Shown: in pieces, positions 1 to 6,997 of the stretch
Layout of the letters: each line of letters opens with the position of its first letter
Numbering within the stretch: position 1 is the first letter of the stretch
Assembly: GCA_005881355.1 (NCBI GenBank)
Contig: VBDM01000045.1
Location: 1 to 11,778, forward strand
Direction of reading: 5' to 3'
Length of the DNA stretch: 11,778 nt
Source of the DNA: Betaproteobacteria bacterium
GTDB lineage: Bacteria > Pseudomonadota > Gammaproteobacteria > Burkholderiales > SG8-39
The notes under the pieces: generated by a model
Database searches by the model: none
What the model was told of the DNA's origin: nothing
Seen by the model: the letters and a program-made list of their open reading frames with translations, nothing else
Translations under genes and position numbers: made by a program

Positions 1-829
1 CCCGCTTCGCAGCGCTCACCGCAGTATCTGCTCGACCGGGATCTTTCGGCTGACGAGGTGAAGGTCAGGAACGCGATCTACACGAACCGCATGGAGATCG
101 AAGGGCTGCGGCGCCTGATCGTGCGGGAAACCACCGGAGACATCCTGATCATCGGGCATTCGACCTCGGGCGAGCTCGGGTTCCTCGCCATGGGCGAGAA
201 AGAGCTGGCCACGAGGCTCAAGGGACGCTTCCTCGGCTGGGGGAGCGGCGGCCCTTCGAATCTCAGGAAGGAGTGGGAGGAACAGGTCGGCAGGCGCGCG
301 GAAAACGTGAAAGCGCTGGCGAAATATCCTCCGCTGTGGGAGCTGCGCCCGCGCGACGCGGAAGAGTACGTGAATAGCGGATACATCGGCCCGCTCAACC
401 CCGTCGCCGCGCCCGGAATGACCGATCTGCAGGTGGCGGAGCGCTGGCTCGCGCTCGTCGAGCGAAACCGTCCCAATTTCAAGCAGGTGTTGCAGGACCT
501 CGAGCATTACGGGATGGTGGAGCTGCAGACGAAGCTCGAAGGCGAGATGCGGGAAGCGCTGGCTGCAACGAAACTGCCGGTCAGGCTCGATCAGGTTTCG
601 AAGGACCTCTTTGCAACGAACCATGCGCCACTCGCCGGCTACCGCCGCATGCTCTGGGTGGTGGGCAAGTGGGATCAAGGCCACTGGCACAAGACGAGCG
701 CCGAGAAGGCCCGCGAGCTCACCATCGCGAACCAGTTTCGATCTGCTCATGACCCACTACGGCCACGTCGAGAAGCCGCGCGAGGTGGCCGAAGGGCTGC
801 TCACGGCGGCCCACTGGCTGAACCGATGA
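1..829 (+). pseudogene. Unrecognised hydrolase-like protein, 5'-partial and frameshifted
   Basis: The reading frame is open from base 1, so the N-terminus lies outside the window. A beta-strand-like stretch (GDILIIGH) runs into GHSTSGE, which resembles the nucleophile elbow of alpha/beta hydrolases although it is not a perfect GxSxG. No other family signature was recognised. The first frame reads well up to ELTIANQF at about base 738, then turns into an arginine-rich tail ending at 858. The +1 frame from about 737 continues sensibly (FDLLMTHYGHVEKPREVAEG, ending AAHWLNR) to a TGA at 827-829. Dropping one T from the TTT at 736-738 joins the two halves. This is either a real frameshift or a sequencing error. 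His in THYGH could be a catalytic histidine if the fold guess is right. The Bug receptor gene follows 59 bases later. I am confident in the coding frame and the shift, but not in the function. Confidence 0.6.
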
Positions 830-845
830 AGTACGAGAGACTGCT

Positions 846-866
846 CGCGCGGTTTTGAACCGCGCG
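846..866 (+). other. Perfect 9-bp hairpin between the first gene and the Bug receptor gene
   Basis: CGCGCGGTT (846-854) and AACCGCGCG (858-866) are exact reverse complements around a TTG loop. The hairpin starts 16 bases after the restored stop of the upstream gene and ends 11 bases before the Shine-Dalgarno of the next. No T-run follows, so it is not a standard intrinsic terminator. It may be a weak terminator or an mRNA-stabilising stem. Confidence 0.5.
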
Positions 867-888
867 TCAATCCGCTCGGGAGGAAAGA

Positions 889-1857
889 ATGTACGGAAAA
901 CTGCGTAGATCGATAGTCGCACTCGCGCTGTGCGCCGTGCATGCCGGCGCGCAGGCGCAGGCCTGGCCCACGAAGTCGGTGAGGATCGTCGTTCCCTTCA
1001 CTCCCGGGAGCGGCACCGACATCATCGCGCGCACGGTGACCGAGAAGCTCTCGCCCCAGATCGGGCAGGCGATCGTCATCGAGAACCGTCCGGGCGCGGG
1101 CGGCACGATCGGCGTCGGCCTCGTCGCGAAAGCCGAGCCCGACGGCCATACGCTGCTGGTGCATTCCTCGTCCTACACGGTCACCCCGTCCACGTACAAG
1201 GACCTGCCCTACGACACGCTGCGCGACCTGACCGGAGTGATGCCGCTGGGCCTCCTGCCCAACGTGCTGGTGATGGCGCCCTCGAAGGGCATCCGCTCGG
1301 TGCGCGAGCTCGTGGCCGCGGCGAAAGCGAAGCCGGGCTCGATGAACTCGGCTTCGGTCAACATCGGCAGCGCCACGCACTTGAACGCCGAGCGCTTTCG
1401 CCTGGGCGCGGGGATCGACACGGTGAATGTCCCGTTCAAGGGGTCGCCGGAAGCGCTCACCGAGATCATCACCGGCCGCGTCGACTACTATTTCTGCCCG
1501 GTCGTGTCGGTGCTGCCGCTCCTGAAGGACGGAAAGATCGTGGCGCTCGCCGTCGGCAGCACCAGGCGCTCCTCGGCGCTGCCCGACCTGCCGACCACGC
1601 TCGAAGCGGGCGTCCCGAACTCGGACTACAACTTCTGGGTGGGCATGTTCGCGCCGGCGAAGACCCCGCGCGAGACGGTGCAGCGCCTCTATCGGGAGAC
1701 CCTCAGGGCGCTGCGCTCGCCCGGGGTCAGCGAGAAGATGTCGAACCTCGGCGCCGAGCCCATGGACTACGACCCCGATCAGTTCAACGCCTACATTCGA
1801 GGCGAGATCGCGTCGAACGCGGCGCTCGTCAAAGCGGCAGGGATCAAGCTGGAATAG
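889..1857 (+). CDS. Bug/TctC-family periplasmic solute-binding receptor
   Basis: This 322-residue protein has the usual length and layout of a tripartite tricarboxylate transporter substrate-binding protein. A signal peptide (basic MYGKLRR, hydrophobic core, cleavage near AQA/QAWP at residues 23-25) is followed by the family opening WPTKSVRIVVPFTPGSGTD, whose PFTPGSGTD loop (36-44) contributes to ligand binding. ENRPGAGGTIG (65-75) and EPDGHTLL (83-90) are further hallmarks. The start is secure: GGGAGGAAAG at 878-887 precedes the ATG. Such receptors usually bind carboxylates or small aromatic acids, but the ligand cannot be read from sequence. No TctA/TctB membrane subunits are in the window, so this is an orphan receptor, as is common in Burkholderiales where Bug genes are greatly expanded. 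Confidence 0.95.
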   Translation: MYGKLRRSIVALALCAVHAGAQAQAWPTKSVRIVVPFTPGSGTDIIARTVTEKLSPQIGQAIVIENRPGAGGTIGVGLVAKAEPDGHTLLVHSSSYTVTPSTYKDLPYDTLRDLTGVMPLGLLPNVLVMAPSKGIRSVRELVAAAKAKPGSMNSASVNIGSATHLNAERFRLGAGIDTVNVPFKGSPEALTEIITGRVDYYFCPVVSVLPLLKDGKIVALAVGSTRRSSALPDLPTTLEAGVPNSDYNFWVGMFAPAKTPRETVQRLYRETLRALRSPGVSEKMSNLGAEPMDYDPDQFNAYIRGEIASNAALVKAAGIKLE

Positions 1858-1858
1858 C

Positions 1859-1872
1859 GGCGCGCCGGCGCC
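1859..1872. other. Short GC hairpin between convergent genes
   Basis: GGCGC (1859-1863) pairs with GCGCC (1868-1872) around a GCCG loop, in the 19-base gap between the convergent Bug receptor and kinase genes. Its position suits a shared termination region, but there is no T-tract on either side and such GC stems are common in this base composition. Confidence 0.2.
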
Positions 1873-1876
1873 TGCA

Positions 1877-3028
1877 TCAGGCGAAAGCGATGAAGCCGCC
1901 GACGATGGCCGCCGCGACGACGACAGCGAACAGCCAGCGCGGCCCCGGGTCGCGTCTGATGCGGCGCAGGAGGCCGACCCGCCGGGGCGGCCGGGTGAGG
2001 AGCGCCCGGTCCCGCCAATTGGGCGCCTTCAGCCGGCTCATCGCCGCGGAGCCGTCGAACCTGAGCGACGCGGGAAGGCGCGTGTCGAACCCGATCGCGC
2101 CCGCGGGCGGGGGGAGCGTGGCTTTCCCGCTGACTTCCAGCTTGAGCGTCTTGGTGGGTTCCCGGTCGCGGTCCTTTTTTCCCGACGCACCCTCGCGGTC
2201 GACGAGCTCGATCAGGCAGGAGCGCAGGTCTGCCGCCAGCTCGAACGCGTCCTGATAGCGCAGCGCAGGATCTTTCTTGAGCGCGCGCTCGAGCACGAAG
2301 TCGAGCATCGGCGGCACCTCGGGGTTCAGCCGGCTCGGCGGGGCGGGCTGGACGTTGACGACGTTGTAGAAGATCTGCGGCGTGTCCTCGCCGGCGAACA
2401 ATCGCGCGCGGGTCAGCATCTCGTACAGCACGACCCCCAGCGAAAAGATATCGGAACGATGGTCGACCGCCAACCCCGTCACCTGCTCGGGCGACATGTA
2501 TTTCGGCGTCCCGAGCACCATGCCGGTGCTGGTCTTGTGGTCGGATGCGCGCATGCGCGCGATGCCGAAATCCATGATTTTCACCTGCTCGTGCGGCAGG
2601 AGCATGATGTTGCTCGGCTTGATGTCGCGGTGGACGACGCCGTGCTCGTGCGCGTAGCCCAGCCCCTCGGCCACCTGCTCGGCGATGTGCACCGCCTCGG
2701 ACACGCCGATCGCGCCCTTCGTCATCCGGGCCCGCAGCTCGGTCCCCTTCAGAAACTCCATCGCCATGTAGGCGAGGTCGTCCTCCTCGCCGAAATCGTA
2801 GACGGTGATGATCTGCGGGTGGGTGAGCCGCGCGGAGGCCTTCGCCTCGAGGAAGAAGCGCGTGTGGTAGTCCTTGCGCCCGGCCGCGTCGTGCTCCGAC
2901 AGGATGATGGTCTTGAGGGCGACGATGCGGTCGAGGGCGGGGTCCTCGGCCTTGTAGACGACCCCCATGGCGCCGCGCCCGAGCTCGCCGAGGATCTTAT
3001 AGCGTCCGAGCTTCTTCCTCGCCGTCAT
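1877..3028 (-). CDS. Tail-anchored Hanks-type serine/threonine protein kinase
   Basis: This 383-residue protein phosphorylates Ser/Thr on target proteins. All catalytic kinase elements are present: glycine loop GRGAMG (17-22), ATP-anchoring Lys39 in VALK, alpha-C Glu61, HRDIKPSN with catalytic Asp135 and Asn140, DFG at 153-155, activation segment with GTPKYMSPE (173-181), and DIFSLGVVLYEML (193-205). The domain ends near residue 275. A charged and then proline-containing linker (280-360) follows, and a single hydrophobic helix at 365-382 ends the protein. There is therefore no extracytoplasmic sensor domain (such as PASTA), and the kinase should sit on the inner face of the membrane by a C-terminal anchor. 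Only two bases separate its ATG from the TGA of the upstream cyclase-like gene, so the two are probably co-transcribed and translationally coupled. Confidence 0.94.
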   Translation of the reverse strand: MTARKKLGRYKILGELGRGAMGVVYKAEDPALDRIVALKTIILSEHDAAGRKDYHTRFFLEAKASARLTHPQIITVYDFGEEDDLAYMAMEFLKGTELRARMTKGAIGVSEAVHIAEQVAEGLGYAHEHGVVHRDIKPSNIMLLPHEQVKIMDFGIARMRASDHKTSTGMVLGTPKYMSPEQVTGLAVDHRSDIFSLGVVLYEMLTRARLFAGEDTPQIFYNVVNVQPAPPSRLNPEVPPMLDFVLERALKKDPALRYQDAFELAADLRSCLIELVDREGASGKKDRDREPTKTLKLEVSGKATLPPPAGAIGFDTRLPASLRFDGSAAMSRLKAPNWRDRALLTRPPRRVGLLRRIRRDPGPRWLFAVVVAAAIVGGFIAFA

Positions 3029-3030
3029 GG

Positions 3031-3670
3031 TCAGAGTTTGAGCCTCTCGCGCAGGCCGCGGAGATAGCTCTCGCCGTCCTTCGCGGAAATTCTGAGCTTC
3101 GCGATCATTCCGTCCAGGAGCTTCGGGTGCCCGCCCGAGGAAACGCGCGCGGCGATGCCGGCCCCGACGATTGCGATGACGGCCGCGGCCCCGAGCGCGA
3201 CCAGGCGCTCGCGCCTGCGCCCGGCCGCGTGCCTGTCCGGGCTGAACAGCTCGTGCGTTCGCAGGCCCGCGTCGGTGAATACCCCCGCCGCGAAAAGGCC
3301 GCTATCCAGCCCCGGAGCGGCGTCCGCGAGCGCTTCCCGGAACGAGCGCGGCCCCGCGCCCGCCCGCGGCGAGCTGCACGGCGCCGTGATTGACGCCGAT
3401 GCACAAGGGGAGCCCCGCCGCCGTCGCCGAGAGGGCACGCTCGGCCAGGCGCAGCGCCCCCTTGGGATCGGCGAGGACCACGATCGCGGCTCCGTCCGCG
3501 GCGTCGAGCACGATCCGGCCCTCGGGCGCAAGCTCCGCGGCGGTCACCGCCACCACGGCCTCGAGCTGCGCGCGCAGCCGCGTCTGTTCCTGGACCGGCC
3601 TGCGCGCGAACTCCTGAATTTTCAGAAAGACGACGCTGGCGAGGGTCGCAGCCGCGTTCGTTGTTTTCAT
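3031..3670 (-). pseudogene. Nucleotidyl-cyclase-homology membrane protein, frameshifted
   Basis: The N-terminal part runs in one frame from ATG 3670 and resembles a class III cyclase homology domain: ASVVFLKIQEF, AADGAAIVVL, and LPLCIGVNHGAVQLA. The C-terminal part is one frame over (SFREALADAAPG, VFTDAGLRTHELFSPD), then a membrane helix (LVALGAAAVIAIVGAGIA) and a tail ending at the TGA at 3031-3033. The switch falls in very GC-rich sequence at about 3345-3370. In cyclase domains, roughly 20-30 residues including the VNxAAR segment normally separate the NHG strand from the FREAL-like segment; here almost nothing does, so a short deletion accompanies the frameshift. The first metal-binding Asp (usually in A-D-I) reads L-K-I, so the protein was probably non-catalytic even when intact. 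It may have been a regulatory partner of the adjacent kinase. Whether the break is biological or an assembly error cannot be told here. Confidence 0.6.
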
Positions 3671-3783
3671 CGGCGAAGCCTGAAGGGATTCGCGATCTTA
3701 CCTCTTAGTCACCTCTTGCGCTTAGAATCTCAGTCGCCGGGCGCGTCAAGCCGCGCAAACGGATTGAAACGGGAAGGAAGCCG
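3671..3783. promoter_or_regulatory. Divergent intergenic region between the cyclase-like and dioxygenase-like genes
   Basis: These 113 bases lie between two divergent starts and so should contain promoters for both directions. The stretch at about 3690-3730 is AT-richer than its surroundings and contains TAGAAT (3723-3728), a possible -10 element for the rightward gene. No well-spaced -35 partner was found. AAGGAAG just before ATG 3784 is a clear ribosome-binding site, while no convincing one precedes the leftward start. Confidence 0.3.
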
Positions 3784-4299
3784 ATGACCGAGCTGAAAGC
3801 TGTCAGCCTCGCGGAGGTCTCCGAGGGCATCAGGAAGAGCGTCAAGCCGGTCAGCATCCTGTGGCAGGCGCCCGACACCATCGCCTTCGTCGCCCGCGGG
3901 CGAGCGCACAGGAGCGAGTTCCACTCGGATCCGAGCGACGAGGTCATGTACATGATCAAGGGCGAGATGAACCTGCACTACCTCACGCCCGAAGGCGAGG
4001 AGAAGGTGGCGCTGGTGCGCGAGGGCGAGATCATCCATTGCCCGGCCGGCGTGCGGCACTCGCCGCGCTTCTCGCCGGACGCGTTCCTGCTCGTTCTCGA
4101 GCGCAAGCGTCGGCCCGAGGAGAAGGATCGCTTCTTCTGGTATTGCAAGAAATGCCACGCCGAGCTCTACCAGGCCGTGCGCCACGTCGCCGATTACCGC
4201 GAGGACCCGGTCTCGCGGGTGTACGAGGAGTTCTATTCGGAAGAGTCGCACCGCACCTGCGGGAAGTGCGGGCACGTCACTCCCAGGCCGACATCGTAG
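3784..4299 (+). CDS. 3-hydroxyanthranilate 3,4-dioxygenase-family cupin (NbaC-like)
   Basis: This 171-residue protein is close to the bacterial 3-hydroxyanthranilate dioxygenase length. Family members open the aromatic ring of 3-hydroxyanthranilate with O2 and Fe(II), giving 2-amino-3-carboxymuconate semialdehyde. The cupin iron ligands fit His47, Glu53 (in FHSDPSDEVMYMIKGEM) and His92 (AGVRHSP). Arg43, Arg95 and Glu106 sit where substrate contacts are expected. The bacterial rubredoxin-like second metal site is complete: CKKC (121-124) and CGKC (159-162). The core is diverged: the usual NR before the iron histidine and the EEWFYQ-type strand are replaced, so another aminophenol or catechol substrate is possible. 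No kynurenine-pathway neighbours are present, although an ACMS-decarboxylase-superfamily gene lies 4 kb away. The start is supported by AAGGAAG directly upstream. Confidence 0.8.
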   Translation: MTELKAVSLAEVSEGIRKSVKPVSILWQAPDTIAFVARGRAHRSEFHSDPSDEVMYMIKGEMNLHYLTPEGEEKVALVREGEIIHCPAGVRHSPRFSPDAFLLVLERKRRPEEKDRFFWYCKKCHAELYQAVRHVADYREDPVSRVYEEFYSEESHRTCGKCGHVTPRPTS

Positions 4300-4397
4300 C
4301 TTGCCGTGTTCCGTGCGCGGTCAACCGTCAGCGTGCGGCTCAAAGGCCGGTCCGGCGTTTGTGTCTACAAAGTCACATACTCGACTCGAAGTAGGAA

Positions 4398-5039
4398 ATG
4401 CAATCCTCCGCGGGCAGGCTGCGGAGGGAACCTTTTCGCCCTCGCCGGCGTGTGACTGTTTTTATGCCGCCTGTTTCGCCGTACCGCCGAGCCCGGCCCG
4501 CCACGTCGAATTTTGAGGATTTGCTGCGCCCGCAAGTCGAGTACCTCTATCGGCTCGCTTGGCGCTTTACCGGCAGCGTGGCCGACGCCGAGGACCTGGT
4601 TCAGGACGTATTGCTCAAGCTCTACCCGCGTACACAGGAGCTGCTCAAGATCGAGCGGCTCCGCCCCTGGCTGGCCCGGGTGCTTTACCGCCAGTACGTA
4701 GACTCCGTCCGCCAACGGGCTCGCTCGCCGATCGCGACCTACGCCGAGGGCGAGGACAATCCCCTGGATACCTTACCAGCGATGACAGATGGCCCGGAAG
4801 AGCACGCCGAACGCAGCTGGTGGCGCGAACATATCCTAGCCGCGCTCGAGCGGCTCAATCCCGAGCAGCGCACGGTCCTCACGATGCACGACGTCGAGGG
4901 GTACAGCCTCGAAGAGCTCGAGACGATACTGGAGGCGCCGCTCGGCACGCTCAAGTCGCGGCTCCACCGCGCCCGCCAACGCTTGCGGGCGCTCCTGCCG
5001 ATGGAACTTTTTTCCGCCGGCGAGCGTGTAAACGGCTAG
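4398..5039 (+). CDS. ECF-subfamily RNA polymerase sigma factor
   Basis: The protein directs RNA polymerase to a dedicated promoter set. Region 2 spans about residues 39-105 with the signature DAEDLVQDVLLKLY (63-76) and RLRPWLARVLYRQYVD. Region 4 spans about 145-199, with LNPEQRTVLTMHDVEGYSLEE and the helix-turn-helix recognition segment GTLKSRLHRARQRLR. A non-conserved linker joins them. There is no SnoaL-like or other C-terminal extension. The start is uncertain: ATG 4398 has AGGA too close (about 2 bases away), and the first 22 residues are basic and not family-like. ATG 4464 (MPPVSPYRR) gives a more typical 191-residue protein but lacks an evident ribosome-binding site. The anti-sigma gene begins 11 bases after its stop, the classical arrangement for a sigma factor held by its own antagonist. 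Confidence 0.93.
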   Translation: MQSSAGRLRREPFRPRRRVTVFMPPVSPYRRARPATSNFEDLLRPQVEYLYRLAWRFTGSVADAEDLVQDVLLKLYPRTQELLKIERLRPWLARVLYRQYVDSVRQRARSPIATYAEGEDNPLDTLPAMTDGPEEHAERSWWREHILAALERLNPEQRTVLTMHDVEGYSLEELETILEAPLGTLKSRLHRARQRLRALLPMELFSAGERVNG

Positions 5040-5050
5040 GAGCCCATCAA

Positions 5051-5689
5051 ATGGAATGCCGCGACTTCACGCTGCAATTGGATGACTACCTCGACGGACG
5101 CGTCGACGCCGTCCGGCAGCGCTCGATTCAGGGACATTTAGAGCGTTGTCCGAATTGCCGCAGCAGGCATCAGCACGCCGTGGCGCTGCAGGCGGCTTTG
5201 CGCACGCTTCCCGCGCCGACCCCTCACCCGGGGTTCGTGGACCAGGCACTATCGCGCGCGACCCGCGCGGCGCTCAGTAGCGCACACCCCACGTGGCGCG
5301 CCGTGATTGGCATGGCGATCGCGGCAACTCTGGTGCTGGGCGTGGCCCTGGGCGTATTCCTCGCCACGCAGCCGTCGCCGGTGCGGACGGTGGCGCTGAC
5401 GCTCGAGCGGCCCGAGACCGTGCGCCTGATATTCAACAGCGCGAAGCCGCTGCAGGCGGCGACGTTGAGCCTGGCGCTGCCCGAGAACGTCGAGCTCGTC
5501 GGCTACGGCGACCGCCGCGAGCTGAGCTGGCAGACGGATCTGCGCAAGGGCGGGAACCTGCTGCGGCTTCCGCTGGTTGCGCGCGGAACGGCGAAGGACG
5601 AACTGGTGGCGCGCCTGTCGCACGGCGGGAGCAGCAAAACGTTCCGGCTGAAGTTTGAAGTCGATAACGCGGGCAAGTCGGGCATGTAA
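5051..5689 (+). CDS. Zinc-binding transmembrane anti-sigma factor
   Basis: This 212-residue protein is the likely antagonist of the sigma factor encoded just upstream. The cytoplasmic N-terminal ZAS domain carries Cys3, His29, Cys33 and Cys36 in the H-x3-C-x2-C arrangement. A single membrane helix follows at 82-105 (WRAVIGMAIAATLVLGVALG). The remaining 105 residues are periplasmic and strand-rich (TVRLIFNSAKPLQAATLSL, LPENVELVGYGDRRELSWQ, NLLRLPLVA), resembling an Ig-like beta domain that could sense an envelope signal. The start at 5051 fits the cysteine spacing. Its ribosome-binding site AGGAG (5038-5042) overlaps the sigma stop codon, which suggests coupled, stoichiometric translation. HX3CX2C proteins can respond to redox state, but many such domains are not redox sensors, so the signal is unknown. 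Confidence 0.9.
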   Translation: MECRDFTLQLDDYLDGRVDAVRQRSIQGHLERCPNCRSRHQHAVALQAALRTLPAPTPHPGFVDQALSRATRAALSSAHPTWRAVIGMAIAATLVLGVALGVFLATQPSPVRTVALTLERPETVRLIFNSAKPLQAATLSLALPENVELVGYGDRRELSWQTDLRKGGNLLRLPLVARGTAKDELVARLSHGGSSKTFRLKFEVDNAGKSGM

Positions 5690-5740
5690 CCCGCCGGGTT
5701 CGCGGAAATTGGCGGTCCAACGGCAAGCAGGAGGTATGTC

Positions 5741-6070
5741 ATGAAGCGATTCACGCAATATACGATCGGTGCGGTTTTTGCCCTCGCGCTTCCGAGCGCG
5801 GCGTGGGCGCAGCAGCGCGATCTCGAAGTGACGATGGACGTCGTGCCGGCCAACGCTCCCGCCGGCGCCGCCACCGGCGAGATCAAGCTTCCCACTCTCG
5901 ATACGGCCTCGGCCCGCGGGCAGGAATCCTCGACCTTCGGCCGTGGAATCGCCAATGCGGCTCGCGAGGCGAAGGGTGATCTCGGCCGCGAGTTCGGACT
6001 GGGAGTATCCGACGCGGCGCAAGCGCAGACCCGCGCCCCGAATCTCCCCCCGCCATCCAGGCGCCCGTAA
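5741..6070 (+). CDS. Small secreted protein of unknown function in the sigma/FecR cluster
   Basis: This 109-residue protein has a clear signal peptide (MKRFTQYT, hydrophobic core, AWA/QQ cleavage at 23/24), so the mature form is about 86 residues and periplasmic or exported. An excellent ribosome-binding site (AGGAGG, 5729-5734) supports the start. The mature protein begins QQRDLEVTMDVVPANAPAG, is rich in Ala, Gly and charged residues in the middle (GRGIANAAREAKGDLGREFG), and ends in a proline-rich basic tail (PNLPPPSRRP). It has no cysteines in the mature part, no membrane segment and no catalytic motif that I recognise. Its place between the anti-sigma factor and the FecR-domain gene suggests a role as ligand, chaperone or structural partner of that envelope module; this is inference from position only. 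Confidence 0.85.
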   Translation: MKRFTQYTIGAVFALALPSAAWAQQRDLEVTMDVVPANAPAGAATGEIKLPTLDTASARGQESSTFGRGIANAAREAKGDLGREFGLGVSDAAQAQTRAPNLPPPSRRP

Positions 6071-6084
6071 TGCGGACGTCACAG

Positions 6085-6145
6085 CCGGGCGGACGCCCGG
6101 TCGCCGGGTAGTTTCCGGCTTCTCCGGGTAGTGGCTCACCCGGAG
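6085..6145 (+). promoter_or_regulatory. Structured leader with three consecutive hairpins before the FecR gene
   Basis: Three inverted repeats sit end to end in the 94-base spacer. The first is CCGGGC/GCCCGG (6085-6090 with 6095-6100). The second is GCCGG/CCGGC (6103-6107 with 6115-6119). The third is a perfect 8-bp stem CTCCGGGT/ACCCGGAG (6122-6129 with 6138-6145). The last ends seven bases before the ribosome-binding site AAGGGGGA (6153-6160). No T-run follows any stem. ACCCGG at 6138-6143 can pair with either CCGGGT copy (6104-6109 or 6124-6129), so mutually exclusive folds are possible. An attenuator, processing or translational control site is plausible but unproven. Confidence 0.5.
6104..6132 (+). 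repeat. Nine-base direct repeat in the FecR leader
   Basis: CCGGGTAGT occurs at 6104-6112 and again at 6124-6132, a 20-base period (about two helical turns). It could be a protein-binding repeat or simply the left arms of successive RNA stems. Confidence 0.5.
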
Positions 6146-6164
6146 CGCCGGCAAGGGGGAAAAA

Positions 6165-6962
6165 ATGAGCAAAGCGAGAGGTCGGTATTTTTCGTCCGTG
6201 ATTCTTGCATTGGGGATCGCGGGTGCGGCGGCGAGCGCGTTCGGCGCGGCGGTCGTGCAGGAGTCGCAAGGCGACGTCCGCGCCGGTGCGACCCCCTCCC
6301 AGAGCAAGCCCGTAACTCCAAACCAGCGTGTACTCCCGGGCGCCGTGGTGACCACCGCTCCCGGTTCCCGGGTCGTTCTGCGCTTCGACGACGGCCAGAT
6401 CGTGGCGCTCCACGAGAACACGCAGTTCCGGATAGAGGATTTTCGCTACCGGCTGCAGGAGCCGGAGGCCGACCGCGCAGTGTTCGTCCTTTTGCGGGGC
6501 GCGCTGCGCGTGGTGACCGGGACCCTGGGAAAGCGCAGCCCCGACGCGTTCTCGCTGGTCGCGCCGCAGGCGACGATCGGCATCCGGGGCACCGACTTCA
6601 TGGTCGTACTCGTGAATCCCGCGTATCTTTCGGTACTCAAGGGAACCGTCACGGCGACGAACGCCGCGGGCACCGTGACGTTCAGAGAGAGAACGCTTGG
6701 CTCGCTCGCGAACTCCACGACGCTCGCGGTCCCCATTCCTGAAAGCGCTTTGCCCCGCGCGGCTGCATCGTCGTTCGCCAACCTAGGCGCGCTGCGCCTT
6801 ACGGCCGGCTCGTCCAGCGGCGAGACCAGGCTGCCCGGGGCGGCGGCGTCCAAGGCGAAGGGTACCTCGACCTCAGGCCGCGAGACCGCCGGCACGGCTC
6901 GCGACCTGAAGGGTGAGGCGGCGCGCCAACGGGCTCAAGACCGCATTCCGAGCAAACCCTGA
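6165..6962 (+). CDS. Secreted FecR-domain protein
   Basis: This 265-residue protein starts with a signal peptide (residues 1-28, cleavage near AFGA). The FecR domain spans about 30-160: GAVVTTAPGSRVVLRFDDGQIVALHENTQFRI is the typical repeated-strand core, then RGALRVVTG and the hallmark PQATIGIRGTDF (134-145), followed by VLKGTV. Residues 212-265 are Ser/Thr/Gly/Ala-rich and then strongly charged, probably disordered. Unlike classical FecR, it has no N-terminal anti-sigma segment and no internal membrane helix, and no TonB-dependent receptor is present; the anti-sigma role belongs to the separate gene at 5051. It is therefore more likely a periplasmic or exported adaptor than a FecI-type regulator. 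ATG 6165 is backed by AAGGGGGA. Confidence 0.88.
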   Translation: MSKARGRYFSSVILALGIAGAAASAFGAAVVQESQGDVRAGATPSQSKPVTPNQRVLPGAVVTTAPGSRVVLRFDDGQIVALHENTQFRIEDFRYRLQEPEADRAVFVLLRGALRVVTGTLGKRSPDAFSLVAPQATIGIRGTDFMVVLVNPAYLSVLKGTVTATNAAGTVTFRERTLGSLANSTTLAVPIPESALPRAAASSFANLGALRLTAGSSSGETRLPGAAASKAKGTSTSGRETAGTARDLKGEAARQRAQDRIPSKP

Positions 6963-6997
6963 CTTCCCGTAACCCGGTCGTCCCAGCCGGTCCGCCC

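Noticed and set aside
930..2255. Long plus-strand frame of 441 codons overlapping the Bug receptor and kinase genes.
   Set aside because: Its product is an arginine- and histidine-rich low-complexity shadow of GC-rich coding DNA, while both overlapped genes have clear family motifs.
4427..4457. GGAACC followed 17 bases later by GTGTGA near the sigma gene start, resembling an ECF-type autoregulated promoter.
   Set aside because: The -10 half is poor, the motif is not repeated before the other genes of the cluster, and it lies inside the longer sigma reading frame. Chance occurrence is likely.
5688..5700. AACCC/GGGTT hairpin overlapping the anti-sigma stop codon.
   Set aside because: The stem is only 5 bp with a three-base loop and has no supporting context; it could be chance.
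5249..6421. Long minus-strand frame of 390 codons opposite the anti-sigma, small secreted and FecR genes.
   Set aside because: The composition is typical of antisense shadow frames, with no recognisable motif, and the three plus-strand genes have signal peptides, ribosome-binding sites and family signatures.
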